From positions 1 through 64,000 of the forward strand of contig NW_024104419.1 in the NCBI RefSeq assembly GCF_003945595.2: a stretch of 64,000 nucleotides of DNA. Direction: 5' to 3'. This DNA is from Pipra filicauda (Eukaryota; Chordata; Aves; Passeriformes; Pipridae). The translations under genes and the position numbers were made by a program. The notes beneath the pieces are model-generated. The model had not been told where the DNA came from. It worked only from the letters and a program-made list of their open reading frames with translations, and made no database searches. The stretch's first letter is position 1; each line of letters begins with the position of its first letter. This document shows, one piece after another, positions 36,001 to 48,571 of this stretch.

Positions 36001-39000
36001 TATGTAACATTTGATGAGACCTTCAATTCATTCTTGAAGTAGTGAAAGTTTTCAGTGGGGGAAAAAATCATGTAAAATTTAATCACAATGCTATTAAGAG
36101 ATGGTAGGAATTGGATGCACTATGAGGCTGATCTAGGTATGATACTGATGTTTCTTCCTCCCAGTTGCCTTGCTGTGGCTAGGAAGAGGGCTAGATTGGC
36201 TCCTTGGGACCATTAAAAGTTACCTTGTTTAGGACCAAGCTCCGCAGAAGTGGTTGCCTTCAGGATCTCTGCCACTGTTCTCCTGGTGTACAGGATGGTG
36301 GAGGCACTCATGTCCACCCTCACGGCCTTGCGGTCAGAGGAGAGGTTGTTGAGAACTAAGATTAGATTAATGTCTTTGCCAAAAACTGGAGGCTCAGCCA
36401 GCTTGAACTTCCCAGCAATGCCAGGGTTTCTGACTGTCTCTGAGGGTCTCCCATCCGCAGATTCTGTGCGTCCTTCTGTGACACTCGTTCCCAATATCTT
36501 GGCCAAGGCCTTTTTGTAAACACGTCTTTCCTCGGAAGAGCCTGGGGGAAGGAGAGAACCAAGTAAAACTCTGCTTCTGTTGCGAATGCACCTCCTCTGG
36601 GTAAAGGCTTTCAGAGTGGTACAGGGTGTCAGCTCTGCATATGCAACACCTGAAAGTTCCCCAGATCTCCATTAATCCTCTGTTCAGGTTTTTCACAGGG
36701 AAGTAATAAATGCACTGTTATAAGGTGAATAAATCACTGAAATGAAATATAATGTATTTGTTAAAGAAGCAAGATTTCTCTTTCTCTGGTCAGAACTTGC
36801 AGCACTGTGATAAGTCTTTGCTGATCTGGTGACAGACGGCCTCTGTATTAAATACAGTTGCACTAAAACATTGAAGAGTGAAGTATTGAAATATGGCCAC
36901 TGATTCCAAATGGCAAATTTTAAAACAAGTGAAATAGAGATTTTTTTTTTTTTTTTTTTTAAGACTTTGGGCCATAAACATTAAGCAAACTATTAAATGA
37001 AATCTGTAACCCTAAATTAAAAAAAAAAAACAACCAAAACAAACCTCCAAAAAAAAAAAACCAAAATGGAAAGATCTGTGTACCAAGTTTCTGAGGGAAG
37101 ATAAAAAAAAATATTCCTGCAAGCAAATGGCTCTGCAGCTCTTAACCCTTTGCTGCTTTGTTTTCCTAAATACAGTTGAATGACACTTAGTCCCTTTACT
37201 CTTTCCTAGTAGTTTTGATTCCAGAATCCAATGATGTGGAGACAGAGTCCACTGACAGTGCAAACACTGAATGGCTGGGTATGTGATTGCCATGTGGGAG
37301 ATAATGCAGAGGACTGGAGCTTAAGGTTTTGGGTTAGTGGTTTGATTGTTGCCCCACTCCCTCTGCCAGATAGGTTGGAAAACTAGTACTTAGTGACCTC
37401 AGTGTCCTATACTACAGATATGTGCACAGTTCATGATACACAATGGACCCAGTTTCAGGATGTTTTGGTATGACACCCTGAGGGTTTTGGTCTGCCTTGG
37501 GTAGTAAGGTGTATTTTATAGCCCTGTTTTCTGAATGTATTAAATTTTATACCTCTGTGTAAGGGACTAAAGTGTACTTTGTGTTGTGCCCTAATAAGGA
37601 AACTGTTAAATGCACAAAGCCAGAGGTAATACCCGTTGTATTTAGGAAGTAATCTGAGAACACTGGTGGAAATATTTTCTGAAGGAAAGCGGAGAGGTGC
37701 TCAAACAAAGCAGGTTGCTCATCCTGCCTCCCAGCACCAAGAACTCAGCAGGAAACAGTCGTGATAACAAGGAGATAACGTGACAATCCCTTTACCTTCC
37801 GGATATTTGTAGTTAGCGGTGACATCCACCCGGGCGTTGCTGCCCAGGGCTTTGGTGCTGATGAACCTGCCAATGATTTCAGTATCACAATAAACCCTTT
37901 TCTTGGTGCCATCGTTGTACACGATCCACCTGTTGCAGTCAGCGTTCACCTCCGTGTACACAAACAAGGTGTCGTAATCCAAGTCCACCTCGCCTTCTTT
38001 GATGGCTACGACGGAGGCAGGGCCACACTGAAAAATCCCTAGAATGTGAGAAAGAAGGCCAAACTCTATTAGCTGTGCTCAGTTTGGAGAAGCCACTGTT
38101 AAACACTGGTAATTTATACTGTTACCTTTGCTTTGTTCTTGCGGGGTCGCATCTAAAACCTGCCACCCGTTGTACGACCTTCCCAGGTCTGGGCGAACGA
38201 ACCAGCTTTCGTTCCAGACGTGATAATCCCTGGAGACAAAGAGCAATGTCTAGAAAGCACGGTCATATAGAGTCATACAGGCTTCCAGTTTGAAAGGAGT
38301 AGTGAATTTTGGCTCTTAAAGGTTCTCCAAACTGAGATACAGGCTGTCTCATTATACTAACTCACTGCCTCTTTCAAAGGACAGATTTAATGCCTGTTTT
38401 TGAGGTCTAGACCTCAGGGCAGGGAGGGAGACAACCATGAAGTATGTTGTTTGGGTTTTTTTCTTCTCTTCTTTTTTTTTTTTTCCAAATGGATGTCTAC
38501 AGTATTAATTTAGATAGTTGTATTACATTGTGTCCACTCGGTTGCTTTTGTACCACTGGTGTTCGTGTTTTTAAGTCTCCTAAATCCCCTCCCTAGTTAT
38601 TAGTGAGATGCAAGAAATTATATTTACCATGTGGAATCCTTGCTGATATTAAGACTCCTTCCAGAGCTGTCATAGTACTTGTCAATACTCAGGTTTCTAT
38701 CCACGTCATGGGCAGAGTTAAAATTGGAAACCAAACGGGTTGGAATCCCCAAGCACCTCAGAACTGAAATATATTTTAAAAGAAACCAAAACAAATGAGC
38801 AACGAATACAACAAAACCCACGCAGCTCAATGATTACACAAACATCTGAGAAACAAAGTTAGGGGTCTAAATATTTTGTGATTCTTCAGCATTTGGGTTC
38901 TTCACAGCACTGTTCCTCTTGTGGAGTTTATTGCTTTGTGGTTTTTTGATTAATCCAGAGGTCACAAGTGCCTCCATCTCAGCAGAGTCCTGTGTTCCCA

Positions 39001-42000
39001 GGGCTTACCTGTGCACATCACACCTGCAAACACCCAGCACTGGCCGTACTGAACGGGCCTGTAGTTGTCCTGGCGCCACTTCTTGAGGATGACCACGCTG
39101 CCATCCCACCTGGATGGATTCTCATGAGAGTGGAAGCTTCCTTGCCACTTTCCCAGGAGAACTCCGTTGTCGTTATCATTTCCATTGATCTAAAAAGAGG
39201 CCAGTGGACAGAATGCACGAAATGAGCTGTGCATCGTGCACCCCATCTGGTTAATTGTATTGCATAAGATGCAGGTGGCTGAGTCTCCCTGGTGTAACTG
39301 ACTCTTTCTGCTCAGGTTTTGTGGGATTTGGGTGAAGTTGCCCGTTTCTTACCATAGAACTGATAACTCGGCCCACGTATTTGGGATCTCCTCGCCGTGA
39401 CACGTCCATGCCTGGGTCCTGGCGGTAGTACAGGCTCAGATCCAGCATGGTGAGGCAGATGTTTAGAAGGTCTTGAAACTGTGATCAGATAAGATACATT
39501 TTTAAGAAATTAGATGGCTTCCAAACAGAATTAAAGGAGATTTTACTGCGGTTCCTCCTTTCTGAGATATTCCAGGCCAGAGGTGACAGGGACAGTGAGG
39601 GACACTGTTGAGAGACACTGTTAGACACACTGTGAGCAAAGTAAGGCTACCCAGGGTTGTGCAGTTTTCACATAAACAGGCCTATTGGAGAGGCAAATAA
39701 TGATAAGAGAAATGCTGTTTGGGACAGAATGAGAGTCAAAATAAATTCCTTATGGCTTACCTGTCCATAATACCATGCTCTTGCTTCAATGTACCTTGCG
39801 TTGCCCACAAAGATTATTCCGTTTTCATTCAGAACATATTCTTGCCTCTCATTTTCATTGGCTATGAAGACATCATCACCTGAAAACCAAGTTGGGCAGG
39901 CTTAAAGCTGCAACACTAGCAACCTTTCAAAAACATTGTTGTCTTGATTTAGCAAGGGGAAAACTACTAATTGCAAAACACATCGTTACAGCTCCGTGAA
40001 CATGTAGAGTTCAGTGATAATGTCTGTTATTGTAAATGTCCTGGGGGGACAGGGACCCAAAAGATCCTTATTATATTACTTAACTTTTATCCCCTACTTT
40101 TAGTGTAGCCCTTGTGTATGATTTAAATGTCCCCTAAACGTTGTGTTTCTGTGAGAAAAGTCCAGGTTCACAGATTTTTTTCTGTCTTCTCAGGGTAGTT
40201 AAGAAGTAGAACAGACATTTGAAAAGAAACACACAGATAACATTTTTATGTTTTCCAGTTATTAGGAAAGCCTGCTCAACCATTCACTTGGGTTTCATTG
40301 TTCCTCATTGGTTTTCCAAGCACAGTATGTAGCTGCTATGAAAGCATTGGCTTCCCACAGAGGTTTAGATTGTTTTCATCCTTCTTTAAGTAGCAATATC
40401 TGCTTAGCTCTGAGTTTAATTCCATACTGTTTAAAAATATCTTCTGAAAGCTCCAGGATTTCAGGAAATACATACAAAAAAAAAAATCAGCTTTTCTATT
40501 TTATTGAGTCAACTTCTTTACCTTCCTATAGGAACTTCCCATCCTTCCCTTCCTGCAAATAAAAAGATTGCAATTTATTTTAAAAATTATATCACGTGAT
40601 ATAAATCTATTTTTGTGGTTGCTGTCCATGTTTTTTAAAAATAATGTCATTATTGTTGATTGCTAAGCTTTTGGGGTGGCATGAGCCTGGAAACCTGTGT
40701 GCAGTTCCAGCTCTGGACCAGTTGGAAAGAGTGGGAGGAGCACTGGGAATGCTGAGCAATCCTGAAAACCTAAGTTATGAATTAACTCAGAATTATTTAA
40801 GGTAGGAAAAAAATGGGGGTGAGGAATGGGCCAAGCATGGCAGTCAATTCCAGAAATTCTTGTGAACAGGATGGGGCAGGGGGAAGGAAATCTATTCTTG
40901 GTGTCTATCATATGTAGGATGAGAAATTATATGCTGAAATGGAAGCAAGAAAGATTTGTTTGTTAATAGGAGGTACTTCTATTAGAAAGGCTGGTGTTTT
41001 ATTGGAGGGAATTTCCAGGGGAGGTACTGGAGCTTCCCTAATGGCTGATCATTAGGAAGGAATTCAAAACCTGTCAGGAATGACCTAAGTGCTGAACAGG
41101 ACCTGCCTTGAGGATGGTGTGGGACTAGACAACTTTCTAGGATCCTTCTAGCCCTGTGAGCTAGTTCTCTGCCCCTTCTTCCAAAGGGGATAAATTTTTA
41201 TGGCTTGCTAAACCAGATTTTTTTTTTTCTGGTCCGTGAACATGTTCTAATTAATAATTTCTGTTCAAGAAAGATCAGCTGAAAGAAAATTCCAAATGAT
41301 GAGATTTCATCACCTCATACAATGGCATTAATATTTAAATCTGACTGTTTTCTGTTATACAGTTTAAGATTGATTTTCCTTTTTCAGGGCCACTTCACTT
41401 TGGTTCTTGTTCTTTGATTAACAAGCGTTTCCACATTCTTCATGACTTGCAGGTGATAACTCTGCCATTGAAATTATTGTTATTTCTCCCTAAACGTGCG
41501 ATCTCTTATTTTGTGTTATTGTATCTTATTCCTTCTGACCTACCCCAGTCTCTAAGGTCAGCCAGTGTTTCTATGTGTTGTCCCAGCCCACCTGTGCATG
41601 GACAATGTTGCTTAATGTCAGCATGTCAAAGTCAGTGATGAACTACTTGATCAGAGTGTTTTTTCAGATGACACCTAAGGATCCATTAGTAGCTTTTCTG
41701 CAACCCAGTGCTTTTCCTTTTGTCTCTAGTCCTGACTGTTTTCTTCTAAGTGGTTCTTTACTGATATTCCAGTTGATGAATTAATTCCTGTTTAAAGAAT
41801 AATCTCACATCTGGAACCATATCTACAGGCCAGATCTGCCATTTGTCCATAGCTGAGAAAATAAATGTTCTATTTCCTTTCTGCTATGACACTTACCATA
41901 GTGGTTACATACAATCAAACTGAATTTGTTCCTGTTTTTCAGGATCAGGGAGCTTTTCCACTCTATAGAACTTCACCAGCATCCTCCTTCAAGGATACTC

Positions 42001-45000
42001 CCTTTTATCTGTCAGTAGCCATTGCATCATCTGGTAAATCTGGAGGGCTCTTCTGCAGCATTACTAGTTTTAAATTGTAATGGTGCAGCTTAATTTTCCT
42101 GTTTTCATCTCAGAGGAGTTTGTCTGGTCTCAGGAGTACCTCTGGTGTTCCAGTTCAGGAGCTGTCAAATAATGCTGTCCCAGCAGTGTGGTTTCCATTA
42201 ATTACAAGTTACACACAAATGATCTTTCAGGGGGTTCTGGGGAGGTTTTTCTCTCAGGACTGTCTATGCAGAGACAGTCTTGAGTTTCCTGAACATACTT
42301 CTGTAATTATTTCTGACTTCCAAGACTTGCTGAGCTAATTAACATTTTTTTTTCATCTTGGCTCTTAACATATTTCTTAGTGGCCCTTGACTAATATTTG
42401 GTCACAGAAGAAAATAGTGGATGATTGTGGTTGCTGTTCTTTTATAAACTGTTTACTCACTGGGATGGCTAAGAGCTCTCTTAACTCTAGAATATCATGT
42501 TTTAGGGCATATTTGCAAAAAATCTACTATGGAGGCGGGCTGAGACATCTGGGGGTGTTCAGCCTGGAGAAGAGAAGGCTCTGGGGAGACCTCTTTGTGG
42601 CCTTCCAGTACTTCAAGGAGGCTTTTAGAAAGGAGGCAGAGTGACCTTTTACATGGGCAGAGAGTCATAGGACAAGGGGGAATGGTTATAAACTAAAAAA
42701 GGAGAGACTCAGATTAGAGATTAGGAAACAATTCTTTACTGTGAGGGTGGTGAGGCACTGACACAGGCTGTCCAGAGCAGCTGTGGCTGCCCCATCCCTG
42801 GAAGTGTCCAAGGCCAGGTTGGGTGGGGCCCTGCACAGCCTGACCTGGGGGGTGTCATCTGTGCCCATGGCAGGGAGGTTGAAGTGAGATGGTCTTTAAG
42901 GTCCCTTCCAACCCAAACCATTCTGTGAATTGCCAATCTTCACTTTTAGCCCTCCCAGTTTTTATGAAGTTAGTTGAGCTGTTGTCCTTGCAGTTAACAT
43001 CTACAAGGGCAGTCTCGCTCTGATTTAGGTGCAAGTCAAGGATGTTACTGTATCCTTGTTCCGAGTTCTGAGAAGTACATGGACTTACAAAAGCCTGTCA
43101 GCCTTTGTCTGCAGACAAAGTGATCTGCTCAGTTCTAAAGAGTCTGTGATATAACCCCATATAGCACACTTTGCTAGGATAAAAGGGAGGGGGGTGGCAG
43201 CAGCTTTTTAATGTATTAAAAGCAGATCTCTGAGCACTGAGATTGCAGCCACCGATGACCCAGAGAGAGACAGCTTGAGGGAGCAGCTCTCTGGGCAGAT
43301 ATGAAGCAACAGGGTCAGCTACGTTCAAGAACAAAGGTGTTGGCACCTACCTGTGCACCAAGGGTTGAAGAGTAACACAAACTGCCCCAGGTATCTGGAG
43401 GAGATCTTGTTCCCTGAGGTTACCAGGAGGGTGAGGTTGTATCGCCCGATGACAGCGTTGGCTGGGCTGGTTATCACAAAGTTGGTGGCTGTGGCCTCGC
43501 TGGGTCCTTGGGCAGCACTCCAGCCACTGGGCCCGGCCTCAGAGAGGTTAAACACAGCCCTGGTGCGATGGGATTCCGAGGGGTATGGCCCTGCCAGAAA
43601 GAAGGGTGGATTGGTTTCCGTTCCAGAGTGGGATTTCAGTATTAACCTCGCACTTGAAACTGAGCATATTGCAGGGGGAAGAGCATTAGAAACACACGAA
43701 GACAAATTGCATCTCTAAATAGAACAGGGAGAGAAGTACAAGGAGAAGAGATGTGAACATGGGTTGAGCTAAGGGACTGTTACCTATCTCAGTGACAAAT
43801 GCCAGGCTCTCCCCATTCTGCCTCAGCCTGTTGAAGTACAGGGTGATGGTGAAGCCTTGTCCTCTCCTCACGGTCAGCTCGGTGTTGGCATATCTGTCAG
43901 TGTGGTGGTTGGCTGCGTTCACTGATGGCTGCCAGCTGATGTGTGTGGGGGTCAGGTCTGTAAAACAGAAGTCATGAAGAAGCAGCCAGCAGGGAAAGAA
44001 GCTGTTTAGTGGCACGATGAGGCTGCTAAGAGCAATTACCTTCTGCGGGAGGAAGTACAGCTAAAAAGCACATGAGCCATTAAATTAAGTTTAGTGGTCA
44101 ATAACAGAAAGTTTTGCTTGGGTTTTGTTACAGGGCTGTCATACACTGGGACTTACATACTTCCTATACACTGCTGGATGCTGTTTTACTACTGGGCAAA
44201 AAAAAAATTTACAGGGGCAAATTGGTGTAATTTCATTATCAACAGCAAATAAAGTGGCCTGTAACCCCTCTATATTTTAAACATACATATTTTTAGGATC
44301 CTGGGAATGGCACTTAGGACATCTTACTTTTCCTGCTTAAACCCTGATGCCATTTGGCCTAGGTGCAAAGGAAAAATGCATAGTGAGAGATGGATGAACA
44401 AGAGGTGTTTCCAGACATATTGGAGCTTTTGACAAAGAAATCACTCTGTCTGAATCTAGCTCTGTTCAAAGTGACAGCTGAACCACTGGAATTCCTGTTC
44501 TAGTAGGCACTAGCTTCATGTCCTAGAGGAATTCTGATGACTTGCAGTTTGCCTGGAGTTCTCCAATATCACGTCCTCCTGCACATTTGCTGTTATTATG
44601 GTCTGTGGTTTAAAACCCATCAAGTGGTTCTTGCCACCTCAAATGCTAAACTACCTTTTTGGCAAGCAGGTATTTATATGATCTTTCTTGAATGATTGTT
44701 TTCCCTCCTATAGCTCATGTTTTGTTGCCATGCTCAAACCTGAGCAGTTTTACTGTCTTTGGAAGGGCTGAGAAGCACTTTCTGTGTTTCTGTCTGTCCT
44801 GGGAGACTCTCCCAAGTACACCTGGAGCATTGTGTAGAAAGTTTTGGCAAATGCTCAGAGCAAGCACCTCAGTGAAGATTCTTCCAAGTCACTCTTATTA
44901 ATATCAATGTCATAAAAGCAATGAGGTTGGGGGTGGAGGGACAGAATGGGGGGAACACAACCACCACCATTTTAAAGGGAAGTCAAAAGAAAAAAGTAAT

Positions 45001-45883
45001 AACAACAAAAAGAATAGGATGGAAAGGATGGATTAAGGCCTATGCAGTTATTGCAGGAATCTTCAAACAAGCTTCCAGGTCTATCTCATACCATAGAGCT
45101 TAAAAATTAAATACCAAGTCAGATCTGAAACAATATAGCTGCAAATTAAACTACAATTTATATCTAATCTTTGAAGAAGAGGTAAAAGTGAAAACTAACT
45201 TAGGCAAAAAAAGGGCCATAGTTAAATTCAAGGATTTTTTTTTTCTGGTTTAAGACCATAAAGAAGTTAAGTGAGTAAGCACTGACGGGCTGAAAAGGAG
45301 AATCTTTAGCATGAGTATCTGGAACAACAATGAACTGCAGTTAGTGCTGCTTTCCATGCAAAGCAACATTTTACAAACTGATTTGTAAATGTTTGTCCCA
45401 TCATTAAATGAGAGAGAACCTTGCTTTGCAATTTCCCAGTTCAACAGTCATCTTAAACTTTAAAAAGCAGACATACTGTCGTTGTTTTCCTTTGGTAGGG
45501 TTTTAATGCATATTTGAATTCCCATCTATGGGCTCCATGCTCACAGCTCCATTAGGGTGGATTACACAGATTTTGTTAATACAAAGCATAACACATTTCT
45601 GACACAGCATTTAAAAAATGGTGCCTTTTGAAATAATGGGAATTTCTTTTCTCCTCCCTGCCTTTATTATTCTCTGTTTAGCTTAAAAACTATTCTCAAA
45701 CAGGTCTTAACAATAACAACAATAAAACTTCAGAAAATGAAGTGCAAGAACAAATTACAATATAGAATTTCCTTCAGATAAGAAATCTGAGCAGATACCT
45801 ACAGGGCATGTATATTGAGGAAACAGTCCTGAAGAAAGTACCTGCTGAAGGGAAGCAAATGACTCGCAGAACTCACCTGCCAT
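33072..45883 (-). CDS. Transglutaminase intermediate between TGM3 and TGM6, complete
   Basis: Predicted calcium-dependent protein-glutamine gamma-glutamyltransferase; partner proteins unknown. Exons: 45883-45877, 43957-43784, 43590-43351, 39879-39761, 39478-39353, 39189-39009, 38763-38628, 38229-38126, 38038-37796, 36541-36224, 35230-35067, 34406-34282, 33222-33072; 2088 nt, 695 residues. Triad: Cys273 (YGQCWVFAG), His331 and Asp354 (GWQVLDAT); calcium ligands Asp302, Asp304, Asn306, Glu443, Glu448. It shares [20 protein letters not shown] and DPKYVGRV with TGM3, and [22 protein letters not shown] and NESWFVR..LG with both. Odd points: the active-site His sits in Asp-Tyr-His rather than the usual Asn-Phe-His. 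Exon 12 is 9 nt shorter than in its three neighbours, so barrel 2 lacks the EGSGLL-type turn. It is not convincingly TGM5 or TGM7. It may be a sauropsid-specific or ancestral paralogue, so no symbol is given. Confidence 0.88.
35902..35960. repeat. Compound (CA)n/(TA)n/(GATA)n microsatellite
   Basis: CACACACA, then TATATA, AGATAGATATATAGAT and a second CACACACA block, in intron 10 of the TGM3/6-like gene. It is likely length-variable. Confidence 0.85.
41111..41160 (+). repeat. Possible CR1 3' end fragment
   Basis: 'AGGATGGTGTGGGACTAGACAACTTTCTAGGATCCTTCTAGCCCTGTGAG' resembles the last 50 bp of some CR1 subfamilies, but it is short and diverged. Confidence 0.45.
42531..42935 (+). repeat. CR1 LINE 3' end, about 400 bp
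   Basis: Runs through the usual CR1 3' wording: 'GTTCAGCCTGGAGAAGAGAAGGCTCTGGGGAGACC', 'GACAAGGGGGAATGG', 'TTCTTTACTGTGAGGGTGGTGAGGCACTG', 'TGGAAGTGTCCAAGGCCAGGTTGG', 'GGTCCCTTCCAACCC'. It is 5'-truncated and contains no functional frame. Confidence 0.95.
45877..45883 (-). CDS. Start exon (7 nt) of the TGM3/6-like gene
   Basis: ATGGCAG followed by gtgagt. Spliced to exon 2 it gives [11 protein letters not shown], the standard length from Met to the conserved Trp. It has a G at -3 and at +4, a favourable start context. The exon is too short for any ORF-based search. Confidence 0.75.
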
Positions 45884-47572
45884 TCCCTCAGCTTATGAGA
45901 ATTGCATACAGCTTCTGCTTTGGCCTTCAAGGTTGTCCAAGTCACATCAATCATAAAAAGAAGAAAGCCCAGCAATCTTTTTGTGCTGTCAGCTGAAATT
46001 TGAGAGATGGGAGAGGTACTTAGCCGTTGTTATTAATACCTGTAGGCTTGTCAAACGAATTAACTGGTTCCTATAATATGTAGATGTCTAATGCCAAAGG
46101 TCCTACTCAATGTGGGTGTAATTATGGGAGGAGATACCAAAATTATTTACTCAGAGGAAATGCATGCTCCTGAATCCCAAGACAGAAAGAACTTCCTACA
46201 AAGATAATAGGTGTGCCATGAATGAGTTATCTTTAAGGGTGAGGAAATGGGGAGCATGGTGGGACATAAAAGCCATCTGAAGGAAAAAGGAGCATTTCCT
46301 GATGACTTAACTTCCATGTTGGTTAATATCACTTCTGTTTGTGTCCAATAGCTGTGAGTTGGTTTTAGAGGTTTTTTTTTTTTTCAATCTCACATTATCT
46401 CCAATACCCTCTGACTTATATGAAATTATGAACTCCACCAGAAACAAATGTCTGTTTACCTGTTATGTTAGCTCCATACTACTATTGCCCAGAAGTTTTA
46501 TTTCAAACAGAACTCCCAAAATATTAAATACGAGTAGTTTTTATCAGCACAAACTCTAAGGCTGTCTATTTTAACAACAATGAATATATTTCTTTTTGGT
46601 TTCGTACCATCACTTAAAAGAGTACAGGTAGTAAAGTGACATTGTTTTGAGGAGGATTATCTGCTTAAGATTCTGCAGCTCCACTGATCATATTCTAGCA
46701 CTCAGTAGAGACTTAAAAATGAATGAATCTGCATTTCAAGTTACAGAGAAAGAAAAACAAACTGAGGAAGCAGAAGTTAAGCTGTTTCTAAGGCTGATTT
46801 TTACAAGAAAGTTGCATTCTTGCACCTTTCTGAGAAACTTTGTTTTCATACCAAAGACTAAGAGAGTACTTACTAATAGACCAGTCATGCTAGCCTTACC
46901 CCAAAAGAAAAGCACTGAAATTTCCCCACTAGGCAGCAGTGTACCTGGCACAGAGTGCCTCCACTTACATTATAGTTCAGTGGCGCTTCCTCCTCTGGGA
47001 AGTTTCCGGGATGTTTGAGCAGTCAGGACTTGTTCCAAGAATCACCTCAAATGGGTTTGATTGCTCTTCAAAGCTTCTTTAGTTGGTCTTTTTTCTCTTT
47101 TCCTTAATTCATATTCCTTGGAAACCATAAGAGCCACAAGCCTCTGATGTTCCCCGGTGTTCACACGCAGCCCTAGTGACAAACCGCATCGACCAGTTCT
47201 TAAGTCCAGGGCTCGGTACTTACAGGGATTGCCTCAGATGTTACACATTGCTCCCACTGGCACTTGGCTGTTTCCTTTCTTCTTCCTTGCTACTCACATG
47301 CGTAATTAAATCTCAGAACACTTTTTCTGTCTTGGCTGCAACCACCTCCTTTACCTCTGCAAGGCACGCCCACAGCCGCGTTCACCAAGCCACCAGAACC
47401 TCTCTCAGACTGGCCTACATCCCAAACTGGCACCTGCTGGTCTGTGCCTTCACCACAGCAAAGCTGCTGTTGTAATCCCTTTGGAATGCTGCAGTCATGG
47501 TTCCTGAGTGACTAATGACTGAATGTTGCCACAGGTGTTTTCCTACCTCAGTTCCCCCCCCGCCCATCGTCC

Positions 47573-47632
47573 GAAATGGTTCAAAATACTTTGTTCCTCC
47601 TCAAAATGGTTCAAAGTACTTTGTTTCTCCTT
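47573..47632. repeat. Tandem duplication of a 29-30 bp unit
   Basis: Two adjacent near-identical copies that each include 'AAATGGTTCAAA.TACTTTGTT.CTCCT', just after a C8 run. They differ at about two or three positions. Confidence 0.8.
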
Positions 47633-48117
47633 TTCCCCCATATCAGAGTCTTGAAATTGCAGTGCAGTTTGCTAACTTTCAGGGGGAAAATGAATTCTTT
47701 TGATTTCAGTCATCTCCTGAATAATTTTGTCTACTCTTCATACCCCCAGGGTAACCAAATTGCACCTTACCCTTGTGTTATTGCTACCTTATTCTAGAAA
47801 GGGGGGAGCAGCATAACTTCCACAAAGTTGCAGAATGTGTTCTGTCAGTCTGTGTCCAAGTTGTCCCACTTTTAATCTGACACATTAATTTATGTGCACC
47901 TGGAGTGTTGCAGGGAAAGGGTGTTGCCTTCCTTTTAACTCCCCCAGAGGTTTGATTTAAAGGCTTCTGTAGTTTCTGTTGGTGCAATTCATTTGATTTT
48001 AGCACAGCCTGGGTGGTTTCTCACACCTAAGATGTAAAATGAAGTCGTTAAGTGTATATTCACATTCTAAATCCGAGATTGTGCTGCAGCTTGAACTTCT
48101 AAGGTGGTTTACAGTAG

Positions 48118-48571
48118 CCAAGAGGAGGCCACCAAGGTGATTAGAGGGATGGAGAACCTCTCCTGTGAGGAAAGGCTGGGAGAGCTGGGATTGTTCAGCC
48201 TCAAAAAGCAGAGGCTTTGGGGTGGCCTAATTGCATCCTTCCAGTACCTAAAAGGTAACAAGAAAGATGGGGAGAGACTATTTACAAGGGCCTGGAGTGA
48301 CAGGACAAGGGGGAATGACTTCAAACTGAAAGAGAGTAGGTTTAGATTAGATATTAAGAAGAAATTCTTTACTGTGAGGGTGGTGATGCAGTGGCACAGG
48401 TTGCCCAGAGAAAGCTGAGGATGCCCCACCCCTGGAAGTGTTCAAGACCAGGTTGGATGGGGCTCTGAGCAACCTGGGCTGGTGGAAGGTGTCCCTTCCC
48501 ATGGCAGGGGGGTGGAACTGAATTGTCTTTGAGGCCCCTTCCAACCCAAACCATTCTGTGAATCTGTGATT
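48118..48571 (+). repeat. CR1 LINE 3' end, about 450 bp
   Basis: Begins 'CAAGAGGAGGCCACCAAGGTGATTAGAGGGATGGAGAACCTCTCC' and continues through 'GACAAGGGGGAATGAC', 'TTCTTTACTGTGAGGGTGGTGATGCAGTGGCACAGG', 'TTCAAGACCAGGTTGGATGGGGC', to 'CCATTCTGTGAATCTGTGAT'. It is a longer relative of the 42.5-kb copy, in the same orientation. Confidence 0.95.

Larger units (their letters stand above)
39880..43350. other. Long third intron of the TGM3/6-like gene
   Basis: 3.5 kb, by far the longest intron of this gene. It contains a possible short CR1 end near 41111-41160 and a 400-bp CR1 end at 42531-42935. No other coding block is seen. The corresponding introns of the neighbours are 0.5-0.6 kb. Confidence 0.6.

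Noticed and set aside
42531..48571. Open frames within the CR1 copies, such as 48104-48418 and 48109-48429
   Set aside because: They lie in the truncated 3' ends of CR1 elements; no reverse transcriptase or endonuclease domain is present.
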